Assembly (NCBI RefSeq): GCF_030651835.1
Contig: NZ_JAUSBX010000059.1
Coordinates: 1 to 35,869 of the forward strand
Reading direction: 5' to 3'
DNA: 35,869 nucleotides
DNA from: Methylicorpusculum sp.
Lineage (GTDB): Bacteria > Pseudomonadota > Gammaproteobacteria > Methylococcales > Methylomonadaceae
Below, one piece after another: positions 1 through 7,728 of the stretch (positions are counted from its first letter, which is position 1; every line of letters starts with the position of its first letter). Position numbers and translations under genes: made by a program. The notes beneath the pieces are model-generated. The model saw only the letters and a program-made list of their open reading frames with translations, searched no databases and was not told the DNA's origin.

Positions 1-92
1 GTTTTTAATATCCAACGTAACTACTCGCCCGCTTTGAATTAAGGTTGTAGGTGCTTGATTTCAAAGGACGCATCAATACGTCCCTGTAGCTC

Positions 93-114
93 TCTGCAAC
101 ATCCCTGTTGCAGA
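93..114. repeat. Short perfect hairpin in intergenic repeat
   Basis: TCTGCAACA at 93-101 and TGTTGCAGA at 106-114 form a perfect 9-bp stem with a TCCC loop. The neighbouring bases 65-86 contain a second small inverted repeat (GGACG...CGTCC). This looks like a REP-type intergenic palindrome. There is no T-run on either side, so it is not a textbook intrinsic terminator. Confidence 0.5.
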
Positions 115-357
115 AGCCTTTTCAATCAACCACCTACACCCACTAAAATTGGAGGGGGTGAGCAGATACTATCCAACTACTCAATTGCGGACCTCCCCCT
201 AAAAAAATCTTGTCTGCGCTAACGATGCACCGATGCCGGTTGGCTTGTGTTTTGGCGGCTTGTCGATTTGCTTCGAATCAGCTCTACACATGGCTCATAA
301 TTCGTGATTTTGAGGTTTTAAGGAACGAGCATAAAACAACTTCTTCAAAGACCGGAA

Positions 358-460
358 GGGGTTCGGTGGCTCGATTGACAGGTGTCGGCGTCAGGGATTG
401 ACGCCGTCAAGCCTACACGGACGTATTCACGGCGTCCTGTCAGACGAGCCACCGAACCCC
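358..460. repeat. 103-bp imperfect palindrome (foldback repeat)
   Basis: GGGGTTCGGTGGCTCG at 358-373 is exactly complementary to 445-460. After a 2-bp mismatch the stem continues with TGACAGG (376-382) against CCTGTCA (436-442). An inner pair GACGCCGT (400-407) and ACGGCGTC (429-436) offers an alternative stem. The result is a 25-position stem with 2 mismatches around a loop that can itself fold. No target duplication is evident at its edges. It is probably a repetitive extragenic palindrome; other copies would have to be sought elsewhere in the genome. Confidence 0.7.
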
Positions 461-540
461 ACAAACAGTCAAGCTTTTAGAGGTTACTTTGTGATTATTC
501 CTAAGTCCCACAGACTCCCTAGACAGAATTAATGCCGGAT

Positions 541-1053
541 TTAAAGCAGAGGATTAATGATTTTGATGATATCTGCTTTTGAAAAAGGACCGGCTTGCCT
601 GTGAATGAGTTGTCCTTCCCGGTTAAAAACCAGGCTGAAGGGGAGAATGCCGGCGATATTGCCCATTTGCTGAGCCAATGCCATGGCCTGATCGCCGCCA
701 ATGAGCATGGGATAATTGATTTCCAGGGTATTCAGATACTCCCCTACGGTTTCTTTATCTTCAAGGGCGATGCCGACAAATTGCAGTCCTTTTTCACCGT
801 AATCCTTTTGTAATTCGACAAACTCCGGGATTTCCTTGCGGCAAGGCGGGCACCAGGTTGCCCAAAAGTTCACCACGATTATCTTCCCTTGCCATTCTGT
901 CAAAGGGTGTGTCTGCCCCGCTAAATCCGGAAAACTGAAGCCGGTCAAGCCAGGTGTACCCACTTGGATTTTGTTGTCAGTGAGTTGATTGACGTAAATA
1001 CCTGCCGCTAACGCGCAGAAAGCGATAGCCAGGATGATCAGGGATTGTTTCAT
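541..1053 (-). CDS. TlpA/ResA-type thioredoxin-fold protein
   Basis: A 170-residue periplasmic thiol-disulfide protein of the TlpA/ResA/AhpC-TSA-like group. A hydrophobic N-terminal segment (about residues 4-20) looks like an uncleaved anchor or signal peptide. The thioredoxin fold follows with the redox motif WCPPC (C68 and C71, in FWATWCPPCRKE) and a cis-Pro region near GILPFS. Family members reduce apocytochromes or protect periplasmic thiols and receive electrons from a DsbD/CcdA-type membrane protein. Its ATG overlaps the dsbD stop codon by one base (TGATG), so it is translationally coupled to dsbD, its likely electron donor. The exact substrate cannot be read from the sequence. Confidence 0.88.
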   Translation of the reverse strand: MKQSLIILAIAFCALAAGIYVNQLTDNKIQVGTPGLTGFSFPDLAGQTHPLTEWQGKIIVVNFWATWCPPCRKEIPEFVELQKDYGEKGLQFVGIALEDKETVGEYLNTLEINYPMLIGGDQAMALAQQMGNIAGILPFSLVFNREGQLIHRQAGPFSKADIIKIINPLL

Positions 1054-3299
1054 CAGTTAACCTGTCGCAAGGATTTCAAAAAGGTTTCAGCGTCCTGATA
1101 ACCGATGATGCGGTGATTGGTTTTTTCTTGCTGGCCAGGACCAAAAAATAAAATAGCCGGCGGTCCGATGAGATTAAATTTCTTCAGTAACGCTTGATCA
1201 GCTCCGGAGTTTTGAGTCACATCGGCTTGTAAAAGGACAAATCGAGATAATTGTGCCCTGACCGCAGTATCGGTGAAGGTGTAATTTTCCATTTCTTTAC
1301 AGGAAATGCACCAGTCTGCATAAAAATCCAGCATGACCAATTGGTTGTTAGCGTTGGCCTGATCGATTTGGTGTTCTAATTCCTGCAAAGAGCCGATGCG
1401 TTGAAACATGTTTTTTTGAGCTGCAGGAGTCGCCGCGTTGGCTTGAGCGATGTTTAAGTTTTCCAGAGGCTTCAGCGGGTTATGATTGCCGGCGCTTAAG
1501 CCTATCAGTAATAAAACCCCGTAAATAAGCATGACGACGCCGGTTCCTTTCCATAGTTTTTGCCAGCCGCCTGCATTTTCTGGCAAAGGATCAATGGCAT
1601 TGAGGTAAATCGCGGGGATTATCATCAGAATAGCCCAGAAAAACATCGCAACTGAGGGCGCGATGATGCGTTCAAGCATCCATAATGCCATAGCCAGCAT
1701 GATGACCCCGAACACCGCTTTCGTTGAATTTAGCCAGCGGCCCGCTTTGGGAAGTAGTTTTCCAGCCGAAGCACCGACCAGCAGCAAGGGAATGCCCATG
1801 CCGAAGCCCATTGCAAATAAGGCCGATCCGCCCAGGACTGCATCGCCGGTCTGGCCGATATAAATCAAAGCGCCGGCGAGTGGCGCCGCGACGCAGGGTC
1901 CAACGATCAGAGAGGATAGCGAACCCATGATGGCCGCACCCCAAAGTGAGCCATCACGATGTTGATTGCTGGAATCATGGATTTTGGCTTGCAATGCTTT
2001 GGGGAGTTCCAGCTGGTAAAAACCGAACATCGACAAGGCAAGTAAAATAAAGACGGCGCTGAATGTGCCGACGATCCAGGGTTGCTGAAACGTGGCTTGC
2101 AGATTACTGCCAAATAAAGCCGCCAAAACGCCAAAGAGCGTATAAGTCGCTGCTGAAGCGACAACATAGCTTAACGACAACAGGAAAGCCCTTTTCGTCG
2201 AAATCGCATGGCCTTGGCCGACAATAATACCGGACAGAATAGGAATCATCGGAAAAATGCAAGGGGTGAACGCCAGCAGTAATCCAAAGCCCAAAAAACT
2301 CGCCAGGGTCAGCCAGAAGCTGTCCTGTTGCATGGCGGAAACAATACTGTCCTGTTCAGACAGCGGGGTATTGCCGGGTTTTGCCGCTTCTGCTGGAACA
2401 GATGTTACCGTCAGAGCCGGTAAGTTGAGTTCTGCTATTTTCTCCATGGGCGGGTAACAGACGCCCCGGTCGGCACACCCCTGGAATTTAGCCTTTAATT
2501 TGATGACTTGAGCGGCGGCGCTGGATCTGATGAGCGGAATGCTTAATTTCAATTCTCCGTATAGTGTTTCCACTTCACCAAAAGCTTCGTCAAATTTCGG
2601 TTTACCATGCGGCAGCTCAAAAACGCCCAGCTTCACGCCTTCTGTGTCTATGATTTCCAGCTGAAATTTTTCACGGTACAAATAATAGCCGTCTGCAATT
2701 TGCCAGGTCAGCTCAAGCCGGTCAGGAGCCGCAACCGTTGCGAAAAATGGAAAAGCCTCATCCGGAGGCAGCAGTTCATCCTGGAAAAAGCGTTGCTTGA
2801 TGCCGCCCAAGCTATCGATCAGAGCATTTGTTGATGGCGGGGGAGCGGTCGATTGGATAACACCACGAATGGCGATAGTCAGCGTTGTTTTTTGTGGCGG
2901 ATAGCAGATCCCGGCATCCGCACACCCCTGATGTTGAACCAGAAGTTGTAAAGAGGTGGCTGTTGTTGTATCAATCTGGCTGATAGGCACGGCAATATCA
3001 AGGGCTTGCCGGTGCGTGATGACCTCGCCGAAAAATTCGTCATTATAGGTGTGACCTTCCGGAAAAGCCGGTTCACCCAGCTTGATTGCCGGCGTTAATG
3101 ATTCTATCCGGATTTTATTTTGATAAAGGTAATAGCCTTCGGCAATTTCAAAGCTGACCATCAGCTTATCCCGTTCAGCTGCTTTGGCTGATAATTTGAA
3201 CGCCTGTTCAACGGGCAAAAGATCGCTTTCTGCCAGGGCTGATGCCTTAAAGGCAATCAAGCATAAAAGGAAAAAAGAAATTATTCTGAAGTTAAACAT
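1053..3299 (-). CDS. dsbD: Thiol:disulfide interchange protein DsbD with doubled N-terminal domain
   Basis: Transfers electrons from cytoplasmic thioredoxin across the inner membrane to periplasmic thiol proteins. Order (start at 3299): signal peptide about 1-22; first DsbD-alpha-like domain about 25-148 with GCADAGICYPP (C126, C132); second alpha-like domain about 175-300 with GCADRGVCYPP (C275, C281); a multi-helix membrane part about 328-600 with cysteines in AFTPCIFP (C347) and VGPCVAAP (C469); and a C-terminal thioredoxin domain with WCISC (C664, C667). At 748 residues it is about 180 longer than E. coli DsbD (about 565), and the excess is the extra alpha domain. I prefer the ATG at 3299 because TGGA lies 7 bases upstream; an in-frame ATG at 3311 has no such site. 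It overlaps the end of cutA. Confidence 0.93.
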   Translation of the reverse strand: MFNFRIISFFLLCLIAFKASALAESDLLPVEQAFKLSAKAAERDKLMVSFEIAEGYYLYQNKIRIESLTPAIKLGEPAFPEGHTYNDEFFGEVITHRQALDIAVPISQIDTTTATSLQLLVQHQGCADAGICYPPQKTTLTIAIRGVIQSTAPPPSTNALIDSLGGIKQRFFQDELLPPDEAFPFFATVAAPDRLELTWQIADGYYLYREKFQLEIIDTEGVKLGVFELPHGKPKFDEAFGEVETLYGELKLSIPLIRSSAAAQVIKLKAKFQGCADRGVCYPPMEKIAELNLPALTVTSVPAEAAKPGNTPLSEQDSIVSAMQQDSFWLTLASFLGFGLLLAFTPCIFPMIPILSGIIVGQGHAISTKRAFLLSLSYVVASAATYTLFGVLAALFGSNLQATFQQPWIVGTFSAVFILLALSMFGFYQLELPKALQAKIHDSSNQHRDGSLWGAAIMGSLSSLIVGPCVAAPLAGALIYIGQTGDAVLGGSALFAMGFGMGIPLLLVGASAGKLLPKAGRWLNSTKAVFGVIMLAMALWMLERIIAPSVAMFFWAILMIIPAIYLNAIDPLPENAGGWQKLWKGTGVVMLIYGVLLLIGLSAGNHNPLKPLENLNIAQANAATPAAQKNMFQRIGSLQELEHQIDQANANNQLVMLDFYADWCISCKEMENYTFTDTAVRAQLSRFVLLQADVTQNSGADQALLKKFNLIGPPAILFFGPGQQEKTNHRIIGYQDAETFLKSLRQVN

Positions 3300-3607
3300 T
3301 GATCGATCCATTGCAGGTAGTCAGGTGCACCATTGTCGACAGTGACCGCGATGATTTCGGGAAGTTCATAGGGATGATGGCTCTTTATTAACTCAGCGAT
3401 ACTGGGGTAAAAGTCCGAACGCGTCTTGATCAGCAATAAATATTCATCGGCTGTTTCTATTTTATTTTGCCAACGGTACACGGATGTCAGGCCGGGTAAT
3501 AGGTTGACACAGGCGGCCAGGTTTTGATTGATCAACAGATGGGCCAGTTTGGTTGCGCTTTGCTGATCCGGACAGGTACAAAAAATAATCTGGTAATTTT
3601 GGCGCAT
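3281..3607 (-). CDS. cutA: Divalent-cation tolerance protein CutA
   Basis: A 108-residue cytoplasmic protein of the CutA1 family, small trimeric PII-like proteins linked to copper and divalent-metal tolerance in E. coli. Family features are visible: an N-terminal strand reading IIFCTCPD, then AACVNLLPGLTSVYRW, ETADEYLLLIKTR, and the C-terminal HPYELPEIIAV followed by YLQWI. Length is normal for the family. Its 3' end overlaps the start of dsbD, and the cutA-dsbD order is the one found in E. coli, so the genes probably share one transcript with the tlpA-like gene. The molecular role of CutA remains uncertain. Confidence 0.93.
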   Translation of the reverse strand: MRQNYQIIFCTCPDQQSATKLAHLLINQNLAACVNLLPGLTSVYRWQNKIETADEYLLLIKTRSDFYPSIAELIKSHHPYELPEIIAVTVDNGAPDYLQWIDQCLTSE

Positions 3608-3706
3608 GGCAAACCCTGAAGAGGGGGGTTGGTAGAATATTGTTCTGGAAATTAAATCGGGTTCTCCTTATATTGTAACCCGTGACTTTATCAAAAGGTG
3701 TTTTTA
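3608..3706. promoter_or_regulatory. Divergent intergenic region cutA/fxsA
   Basis: These 99 bases separate the minus-strand cutA operon from plus-strand fxsA and must hold both promoters unless they lie further upstream. A -10-like TATATT is present at 3669-3674, but no -35 box at normal spacing is evident. A good ribosome binding site AAAGGTG (3694-3700) precedes the fxsA ATG at 3707. Confidence 0.3.
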
Positions 3707-4147
3707 ATGAAAGCTTTCCAAGGCGTTTTTTTACTGATTTTGCTCATTCCGATTATTGAAATTTATCTGTTAATTTCCGTTGGCGGGCTGTTGGGTGTTT
3801 TTCCTACCGTATTTCTGGTGGTATTTACGGCCGTGTTGGGCGCGTTCCTACTGAGGCGCCAAGGTTTTGAAACCTGGCAGCGCTTTCAGGCATCAATGGC
3901 ACAAGGCATTGTTCCGGCATATGAACTGATCGAGGGGCCTTTACTGCTGATTGCCGGAGCTTTACTGTTAACGCCCGGATTTTTCACCGATGCAGTGGGC
4001 TTTATCTGCCTGGTACCACAGCTACGAAGAAACATAGCCCGCTACATCATTGAAAATCACTTGATTGATGGTAGCGTTTTCTCGGGCGCGGCCAGTTCAA
4101 AAAAGGCCACCGAGGTGCTGGAAGGTGAATACAACAAGGAAGAATAA
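3707..4147 (+). CDS. fxsA: FxsA family membrane protein
   Basis: A 146-residue inner-membrane protein of the FxsA family (overproduction of FxsA in E. coli relieves phage T7 exclusion by the F plasmid PifA protein). Hydrophobic segments at about 7-25 (LLILLIPIIEIYLLISVGG), 27-45 (VFPTVFLVVFTAVLGAFLL) and 76-100 (GPLLLIAGALLLTPGFFTDAVG) match the family pattern, including PGFFTD in the last. The tail is short and charged. I chose the ATG at 3707 because AAAGGTG lies 6-7 bases upstream; a GTG at 3698 sits inside that site. In E. coli fxsA lies in the same neighbourhood as cutA-dsbD, which supports the call. Confidence 0.9.
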   Translation: MKAFQGVFLLILLIPIIEIYLLISVGGLLGVFPTVFLVVFTAVLGAFLLRRQGFETWQRFQASMAQGIVPAYELIEGPLLLIAGALLLTPGFFTDAVGFICLVPQLRRNIARYIIENHLIDGSVFSGAASSKKATEVLEGEYNKEE

Positions 4148-4170
4148 AGCGACTTAAGGCGAGGAAGGAA

Positions 4171-4186
4171 ACTACATCCTTGTAGT
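4171..4186. terminator. Weak hairpin between convergent genes
   Basis: ACTACA (4171-4176) and TGTAGT (4181-4186) pair around a TCCT loop, between the ends of fxsA and the DUF2892-like gene. The stem is only 6 bp and is not followed by a clear T-run, so its role as a bidirectional terminator is a guess from position. Confidence 0.25.
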
Positions 4187-4197
4187 GTAAATGCTGA

Positions 4198-4467
4198 TTA
4201 TTCTTTAGGTGTTTCAGATTCTTCAGTTGAACTTTCAGGATTCGCTGGGCCGTCCGGTGTCAGGGTGCTTTTGTTCAGCCCTGAATAAACGGGACACCAT
4301 CCTGAATAGGCCGTCGCTATTAATATCATGCCCACTAAAATTAACAGTATCTTCGCTGTAAAGAGAGAAGCTAAGACCAGAGCCACACCGCCAATCATGC
4401 GATATTTTTTTTCCGGAACACCGATGTTGTGTTCAAATTTAACCATTCGTTTGACATCAAAATTCAT
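4198..4467 (-). CDS. Small DUF2892/YgaP-like membrane protein
   Basis: An 89-residue protein with an N-terminal soluble stretch (KFEHNIGVPEKKYRMIGG), two closely spaced hydrophobic segments (about residues 26-42 and 41-60) and an acidic, proline/serine-rich tail ending ESSTEESETPKE. The pattern (Asn-Ile-Gly, Arg, then a helical hairpin ending SGWCPVYSGLN) matches the DUF2892 domain, also found at the C-terminus of YgaP-type rhodanese proteins; here it stands alone. The WCP cysteine is typical. The ATG at 4467 is chosen because GAGGGG lies 8 bases upstream; a GTG at 4476 is in frame but overlaps that site. Function is unknown. It converges with fxsA. Confidence 0.75.
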   Translation of the reverse strand: MNFDVKRMVKFEHNIGVPEKKYRMIGGVALVLASLFTAKILLILVGMILIATAYSGWCPVYSGLNKSTLTPDGPANPESSTEESETPKE

Positions 4468-4476
4468 TATGATCAC

Positions 4477-4809
4477 CCCTCAATTTGTTTTTTATTAAAA
4501 TTATTGGCAACTGTTATTCGTGGGCGCCGCTGCCTTCCCCCCACCGGAGAGACGGTTAGCGATTTATCACGAATAGTGACAGTTTTGAGCCTTTTACAGG
4601 CTTAACAACAATGGTTGATACACTTAACAGTGCCTTGATCAAACCAGGCACGCCCCAGATCGATAACCATAAGTCAGGGATCTGATTTCCAACAACAAAC
4701 CATTAATGTCGTTGGTAACCGAGAGTAAACTCACGAGTGAACTTACCCGGCATTTCTTTAATTGGCCCTCAAATATACACAGCTAAAAAAAATGTGCAAG
4801 CGATAACAG
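4477..4809. other. Structured intergenic region upstream of uvrD
   Basis: No gene is visible in these 333 bases. Several inverted repeats follow one another: TATTCGTG (4515-4522) with CACGAATA (4568-4575), enclosing a GC-rich stretch; AGCC with GGCT near 4588-4604; GTGCCT with AGGCAC near 4631-4652; and an imperfect palindrome centred on TCACGAGTGA (4731-4740). This could be an untranslated leader, a small RNA or decayed repeat DNA. I recognise no named RNA family. Confidence 0.4.
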
Positions 4810-6978
4810 ATGGACATCACAAATATCATTAATCCTTTAAACGATGCCCAGAGACAAGCCGTTTCTGCCCCTCTTAAGCCTATTTTGGTACTCGCAGGAG
4901 CGGGTAGTGGGAAGACCCGGGTTTTGGTGCATCGCATTGCCTGGCTGATTCAGGTGGAAGGGGTGTCGCCGCACAGCATTTTGGCGGTCACCTTTACCAA
5001 CAAAGCGGCGGCGGAAATGCGCACGCGTGTTGAAAGTTTGTTGGGTATGTCAGCGCGCTCCATGTGGATTGGGACGTTTCATGGCCTGGCGCACCGACTC
5101 TTGAGACGCCATGCGCAACAGGCCGGGTTGCCGGAATCATTTCAGGTAATGGATTCGGATGATCAGCTCAGAGTCATTAAACGGATTTTAAAGAGCTTGA
5201 ATCTGGATGATGCACGCTGGCCGCCCAAACAAGCCCAATGGTATATCAATGCTCAAAAGGATGAGGGCGTTCGTGCCCGGCATATGGCTGAGACCGGAGA
5301 TTTTTATCTGAGTCAAATGCGGGCGGTTTACCGGATGTATGAAGACATTTGTCAACAATCGGGACTGGTTGACTTTGCCGAATTGTTACTGCGAGCTCAC
5401 GAGTTGCTCAGGGATATTCCTGATGTTTTGGCGTTTTATCAAGCTCGATTTCTGCATGTGCTGGTCGACGAGTTTCAGGATACCAACACCATTCAATACG
5501 CATGGTTGCGGCTTTTAACCGGGGGTAAGGATAATCTGTTTGTCGTGGGTGATGATGATCAGTCCATTTATGGCTGGCGCGGCGCCAAGATAGAGAATAT
5601 CTATCAATTTCAACAGCACTACCCAGAACATAAGGTCATTAAACTGGAGCAGAATTACCGATCCACCGGACATATATTAAAAGCCGCTAACCATGTGATT
5701 GCCCGCAACGAAGGTCGGATGGGGAAAGAATTATGGACCGACTCAGGGCTGGGCGATCTGATTTCACTGTATTCGGCATTCAACGAGCAGGACGAAGCCT
5801 ATTTTGTCGTGGAACGGATTCGAAAATGGGTCAACGAAGGCGGCGCGCGTAGTGAGGTGGCTATTTTATATCGCTCCAACGCGCAATCCCGTCAGTTCGA
5901 AGAACGGTTAATGAACACCGGAACGCCTTACCGCGTTTATGGGGGCTTACGCTTTTTCGAACGCGCCGAGGTAAAAAATGCGCTGGCTTACCTAAGGCTG
6001 ATTGCCAACGCTGAAGACGATGCTTCATTTGAACGCGTGGTTAATACACCGGCCCGTGGCATAGGCGCAAAAGCGCTGGATGATTTGCGCCTGTTTGCCC
6101 GAGATCAACGCCTGTCGTTATGGCAGGCAACGGAGGCTTTAATAGCCCAACAACGGTTGACGCCTAGAGCATCCGGCGCCTTAGCCGGTTTTCTGAAGCT
6201 GATCGGCAAGATGGCGGCAGAGACCTCATCCTTATCGCTTTTTGAAAAAGTTAAAAAAGTTGTCGAGCATTCCGGTTTAATTGAACTCTATCAAAAGGAA
6301 AAAGGCGATAAAGGTGAGGCTCGCGTAGAGAACCTGGAAGAGCTGGTCAACGCGGCGAAAGCCTATGTTTTTGATCAGGACAACGAAGAGCAAATGGGCG
6401 AACTCGATATGTTTTTGGCGCATGCTGCCTTGGAATCGGGTGATATGCAGGGCGACGATTTCGAGGACTGCGTTCAGCTGATGACGCTTCATTCTGCAAA
6501 AGGACTGGAATTCAATTTGGTTTTTGTCGTGGGAATTGAAGAAGGCTTGTTTCCATCTCAGCAATCGGTCGAAGATGCCGGGCGGTTGGAAGAAGAAAGG
6601 CGCTTATGCTATGTAGGTATGACCCGCGCCAAGAAGCAATTGATTTTGACCTATGCGGAATCACGGCGTATCTACGGTCGTGAAACCAATCCCAGGCCGT
6701 CACGATTTTTAAAAGAGATTCCTGCCGATACGCTGCAGGAAGTGAGGCTAAGAGCCCAGGTTAGTCGTCCGGTTACCGCCGTTTCGACACTGTCCGATGC
6801 GAATAGAGCGTCCGCATCGTTCAGGTTAGGGCAGCGGGTTAAGCATGAAAAGTTTGGGGAAGGGGTGGTGTTGCAAATTGATGGCAGTGGCGATCAGGAG
6901 CGGGCGCAGATTAATTTCAGCGACGCCGGGATGAAATGGCTGATGTTGGCTTACGCCAATCTCCAGCGGTTGCATTAA
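4810..6978 (+). CDS. uvrD: DNA helicase II (UvrD/Rep superfamily 1)
   Basis: A 722-residue ATP-dependent 3'-5' DNA helicase used in nucleotide excision and mismatch repair. All superfamily 1A motifs are present: the Q-motif region LNDAQRQAV, Walker A AGAGSGKT (K35), motif Ia TFTNKAA, motif II VDEFQDTN (D220, E221), motif III GDDDQSIYGWRGA, motif IV QNYRS, motif V LMTLHSAKGLEF and motif VI YVGMTRAKK. The C-terminus contains a helicase-typical tail with RLGQRVKHEKFGEGVV, as in UvrD/PcrA. Length fits UvrD (about 720) better than Rep (about 670). No strong ribosome binding site precedes the ATG. It stands alone, with no operon partner. Confidence 0.95.
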   Translation: MDITNIINPLNDAQRQAVSAPLKPILVLAGAGSGKTRVLVHRIAWLIQVEGVSPHSILAVTFTNKAAAEMRTRVESLLGMSARSMWIGTFHGLAHRLLRRHAQQAGLPESFQVMDSDDQLRVIKRILKSLNLDDARWPPKQAQWYINAQKDEGVRARHMAETGDFYLSQMRAVYRMYEDICQQSGLVDFAELLLRAHELLRDIPDVLAFYQARFLHVLVDEFQDTNTIQYAWLRLLTGGKDNLFVVGDDDQSIYGWRGAKIENIYQFQQHYPEHKVIKLEQNYRSTGHILKAANHVIARNEGRMGKELWTDSGLGDLISLYSAFNEQDEAYFVVERIRKWVNEGGARSEVAILYRSNAQSRQFEERLMNTGTPYRVYGGLRFFERAEVKNALAYLRLIANAEDDASFERVVNTPARGIGAKALDDLRLFARDQRLSLWQATEALIAQQRLTPRASGALAGFLKLIGKMAAETSSLSLFEKVKKVVEHSGLIELYQKEKGDKGEARVENLEELVNAAKAYVFDQDNEEQMGELDMFLAHAALESGDMQGDDFEDCVQLMTLHSAKGLEFNLVFVVGIEEGLFPSQQSVEDAGRLEEERRLCYVGMTRAKKQLILTYAESRRIYGRETNPRPSRFLKEIPADTLQEVRLRAQVSRPVTAVSTLSDANRASASFRLGQRVKHEKFGEGVVLQIDGSGDQERAQINFSDAGMKWLMLAYANLQRLH

Positions 6979-7245
6979 TAATAGAGTTATAACAACCCGG
7001 TTGATGGAGAAAGCGTAAGTCGAATAGTATTTATCACACGATTGTAATGAAACATTAAGATTTCTATGTTTTAATCACTGCAAAAGGTAGGGAAAATCTA
7101 ATAATATCGCATTGATAGAAGCTTTTTGTTGGTTTGAACAAAAGTTTCCGGATTATAAAGGGATGGTGTAATCAACGAAAAATGCCTGAATCAATCATGC
7201 CCCCTAAAGATATTCTGTTCTGCAAACATTCATATTTGTTGCCGG

Positions 7246-7438
7246 TTAGTTCTACTTTGTCAGATAAGAAGAAAGACCGTCATACCCGTCGGGACGCGGG
7301 TATCCAGTGCCATGGATGGCGAGCTTCGAACCATCCATGGAGCCTGGATTCGCTTCGCGGTCTGACGGCTCCGGCAATCCATGCCGGAATGACGACCTTC
7401 TGTCATGTGAAACCTGAAATCTTACAAAGTAGAATTAG
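7246..7438 (+). mobile_element. IS5-like MITE, copy 1 (185 bp, TTAG target duplication)
   Basis: A 185-bp non-coding element (7250-7434) with terminal inverted repeats TTCTACTTTGTCAGAT (7250-7265) and its near-exact complement ATCTTACAAAGTAGAA (7419-7434, 1 mismatch). TTAG directly repeats on both sides (7246-7249 and 7435-7438). A 4-bp YTAR duplication is characteristic of many IS5-family insertions. The interior carries the hairpin ATACCCG(8 nt)CGGGTAT (7282-7303) and a CCATGGATGG/CCATCCATGG inverted repeat. There is no transposase, so it must be mobilised in trans. Copy 2 at 20873-21057 has the same length in the opposite orientation. Confidence 0.85.
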
Positions 7439-7461
7439 CTTCAGCGATTAATTTAAATAAT

Positions 7462-7540
7462 AAAAGTGATGCTCTAGGTAGGTTGGGGTTGGGGATAGCA
7501 ACTCAACATGACCATGGAGTTAATTGTTGGGTTGCAAAAG
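7462..7540 (+). repeat. Intergenic repeat family B, copy 1
   Basis: This stretch shares an order of blocks with 18860-18938: AAA(A/G)GTGATGC, GTAGGTTG, GGTTGG(C/G)GATAGC, a CAAC block, then TGGAGTT(A/C)ATTGTTGGGTTG. It belongs to the widespread GTAGGTTGGG...CCCAAC type of intergenic repeat. The flanking 7543-7552 (GGCAACCCAA) adds a partial inverted arm. Both copies sit upstream of EPS-locus genes. Confidence 0.65.
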
Positions 7541-7690
7541 ACAGGCAACCCAAACTTCGCGGAACAATTACGGAAATAAATGAATGTTAAGCATCAGACT
7601 ATTTGGTGTTTGACTGGAAAAAATCAACGATAGAGGGTTTGCTTTTTTCGACGGATGATCATTTGTCTCAGAAAAGACTTTATCATTAGC

Positions 7691-7696
7691 TATAAT
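7691..7696 (+). promoter_or_regulatory. Candidate -10 box of the EPS locus
   Basis: A perfect TATAAT lies 33 bases before the start codon of the EPS export gene. The best -35-like hexamer TTGTCT (7663-7668) is 22 bases upstream, longer than the usual 16-18, so this may be a weak or activator-dependent promoter. Confidence 0.3.
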
Positions 7697-7728
7697 AAAT
7701 TTTTAAGCCTGATCTTATGGAGCGTTCA

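Larger units (their letters stand above)
1..540. other. Gene-free left end with palindromic repeats
   Basis: No convincing gene is visible in these 540 bases. The only sizeable open frame (210-401, plus) runs into a palindromic repeat and has no ribosome binding site, so I do not call it. The stretch holds a small perfect hairpin (93-114) and a large foldback sequence (358-460), listed separately. It lies downstream of the minus-strand redox operon, so the palindromes could also act as its transcription end. Confidence 0.6.
6979..7728. other. Repeat-rich intergenic region before the EPS locus
   Basis: These 750 bases between uvrD and the EPS export gene contain no supported gene. They hold a complete IS5-like MITE (7246-7438) and, 23 bases later, one member of a second repeat family (7462-7540). 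The only long open frame (7134-7451) is created by the MITE and is not called. Bases 6979-7245 show nothing recognisable. Bases 7541-7728 probably contain the promoter of the EPS locus. Confidence 0.6.

Noticed and set aside
7134-7451. A 105-codon plus-strand open frame
   Set aside because: Most of it is the interior and right end of the IS5-like MITE; no binding site and no protein-like pattern.
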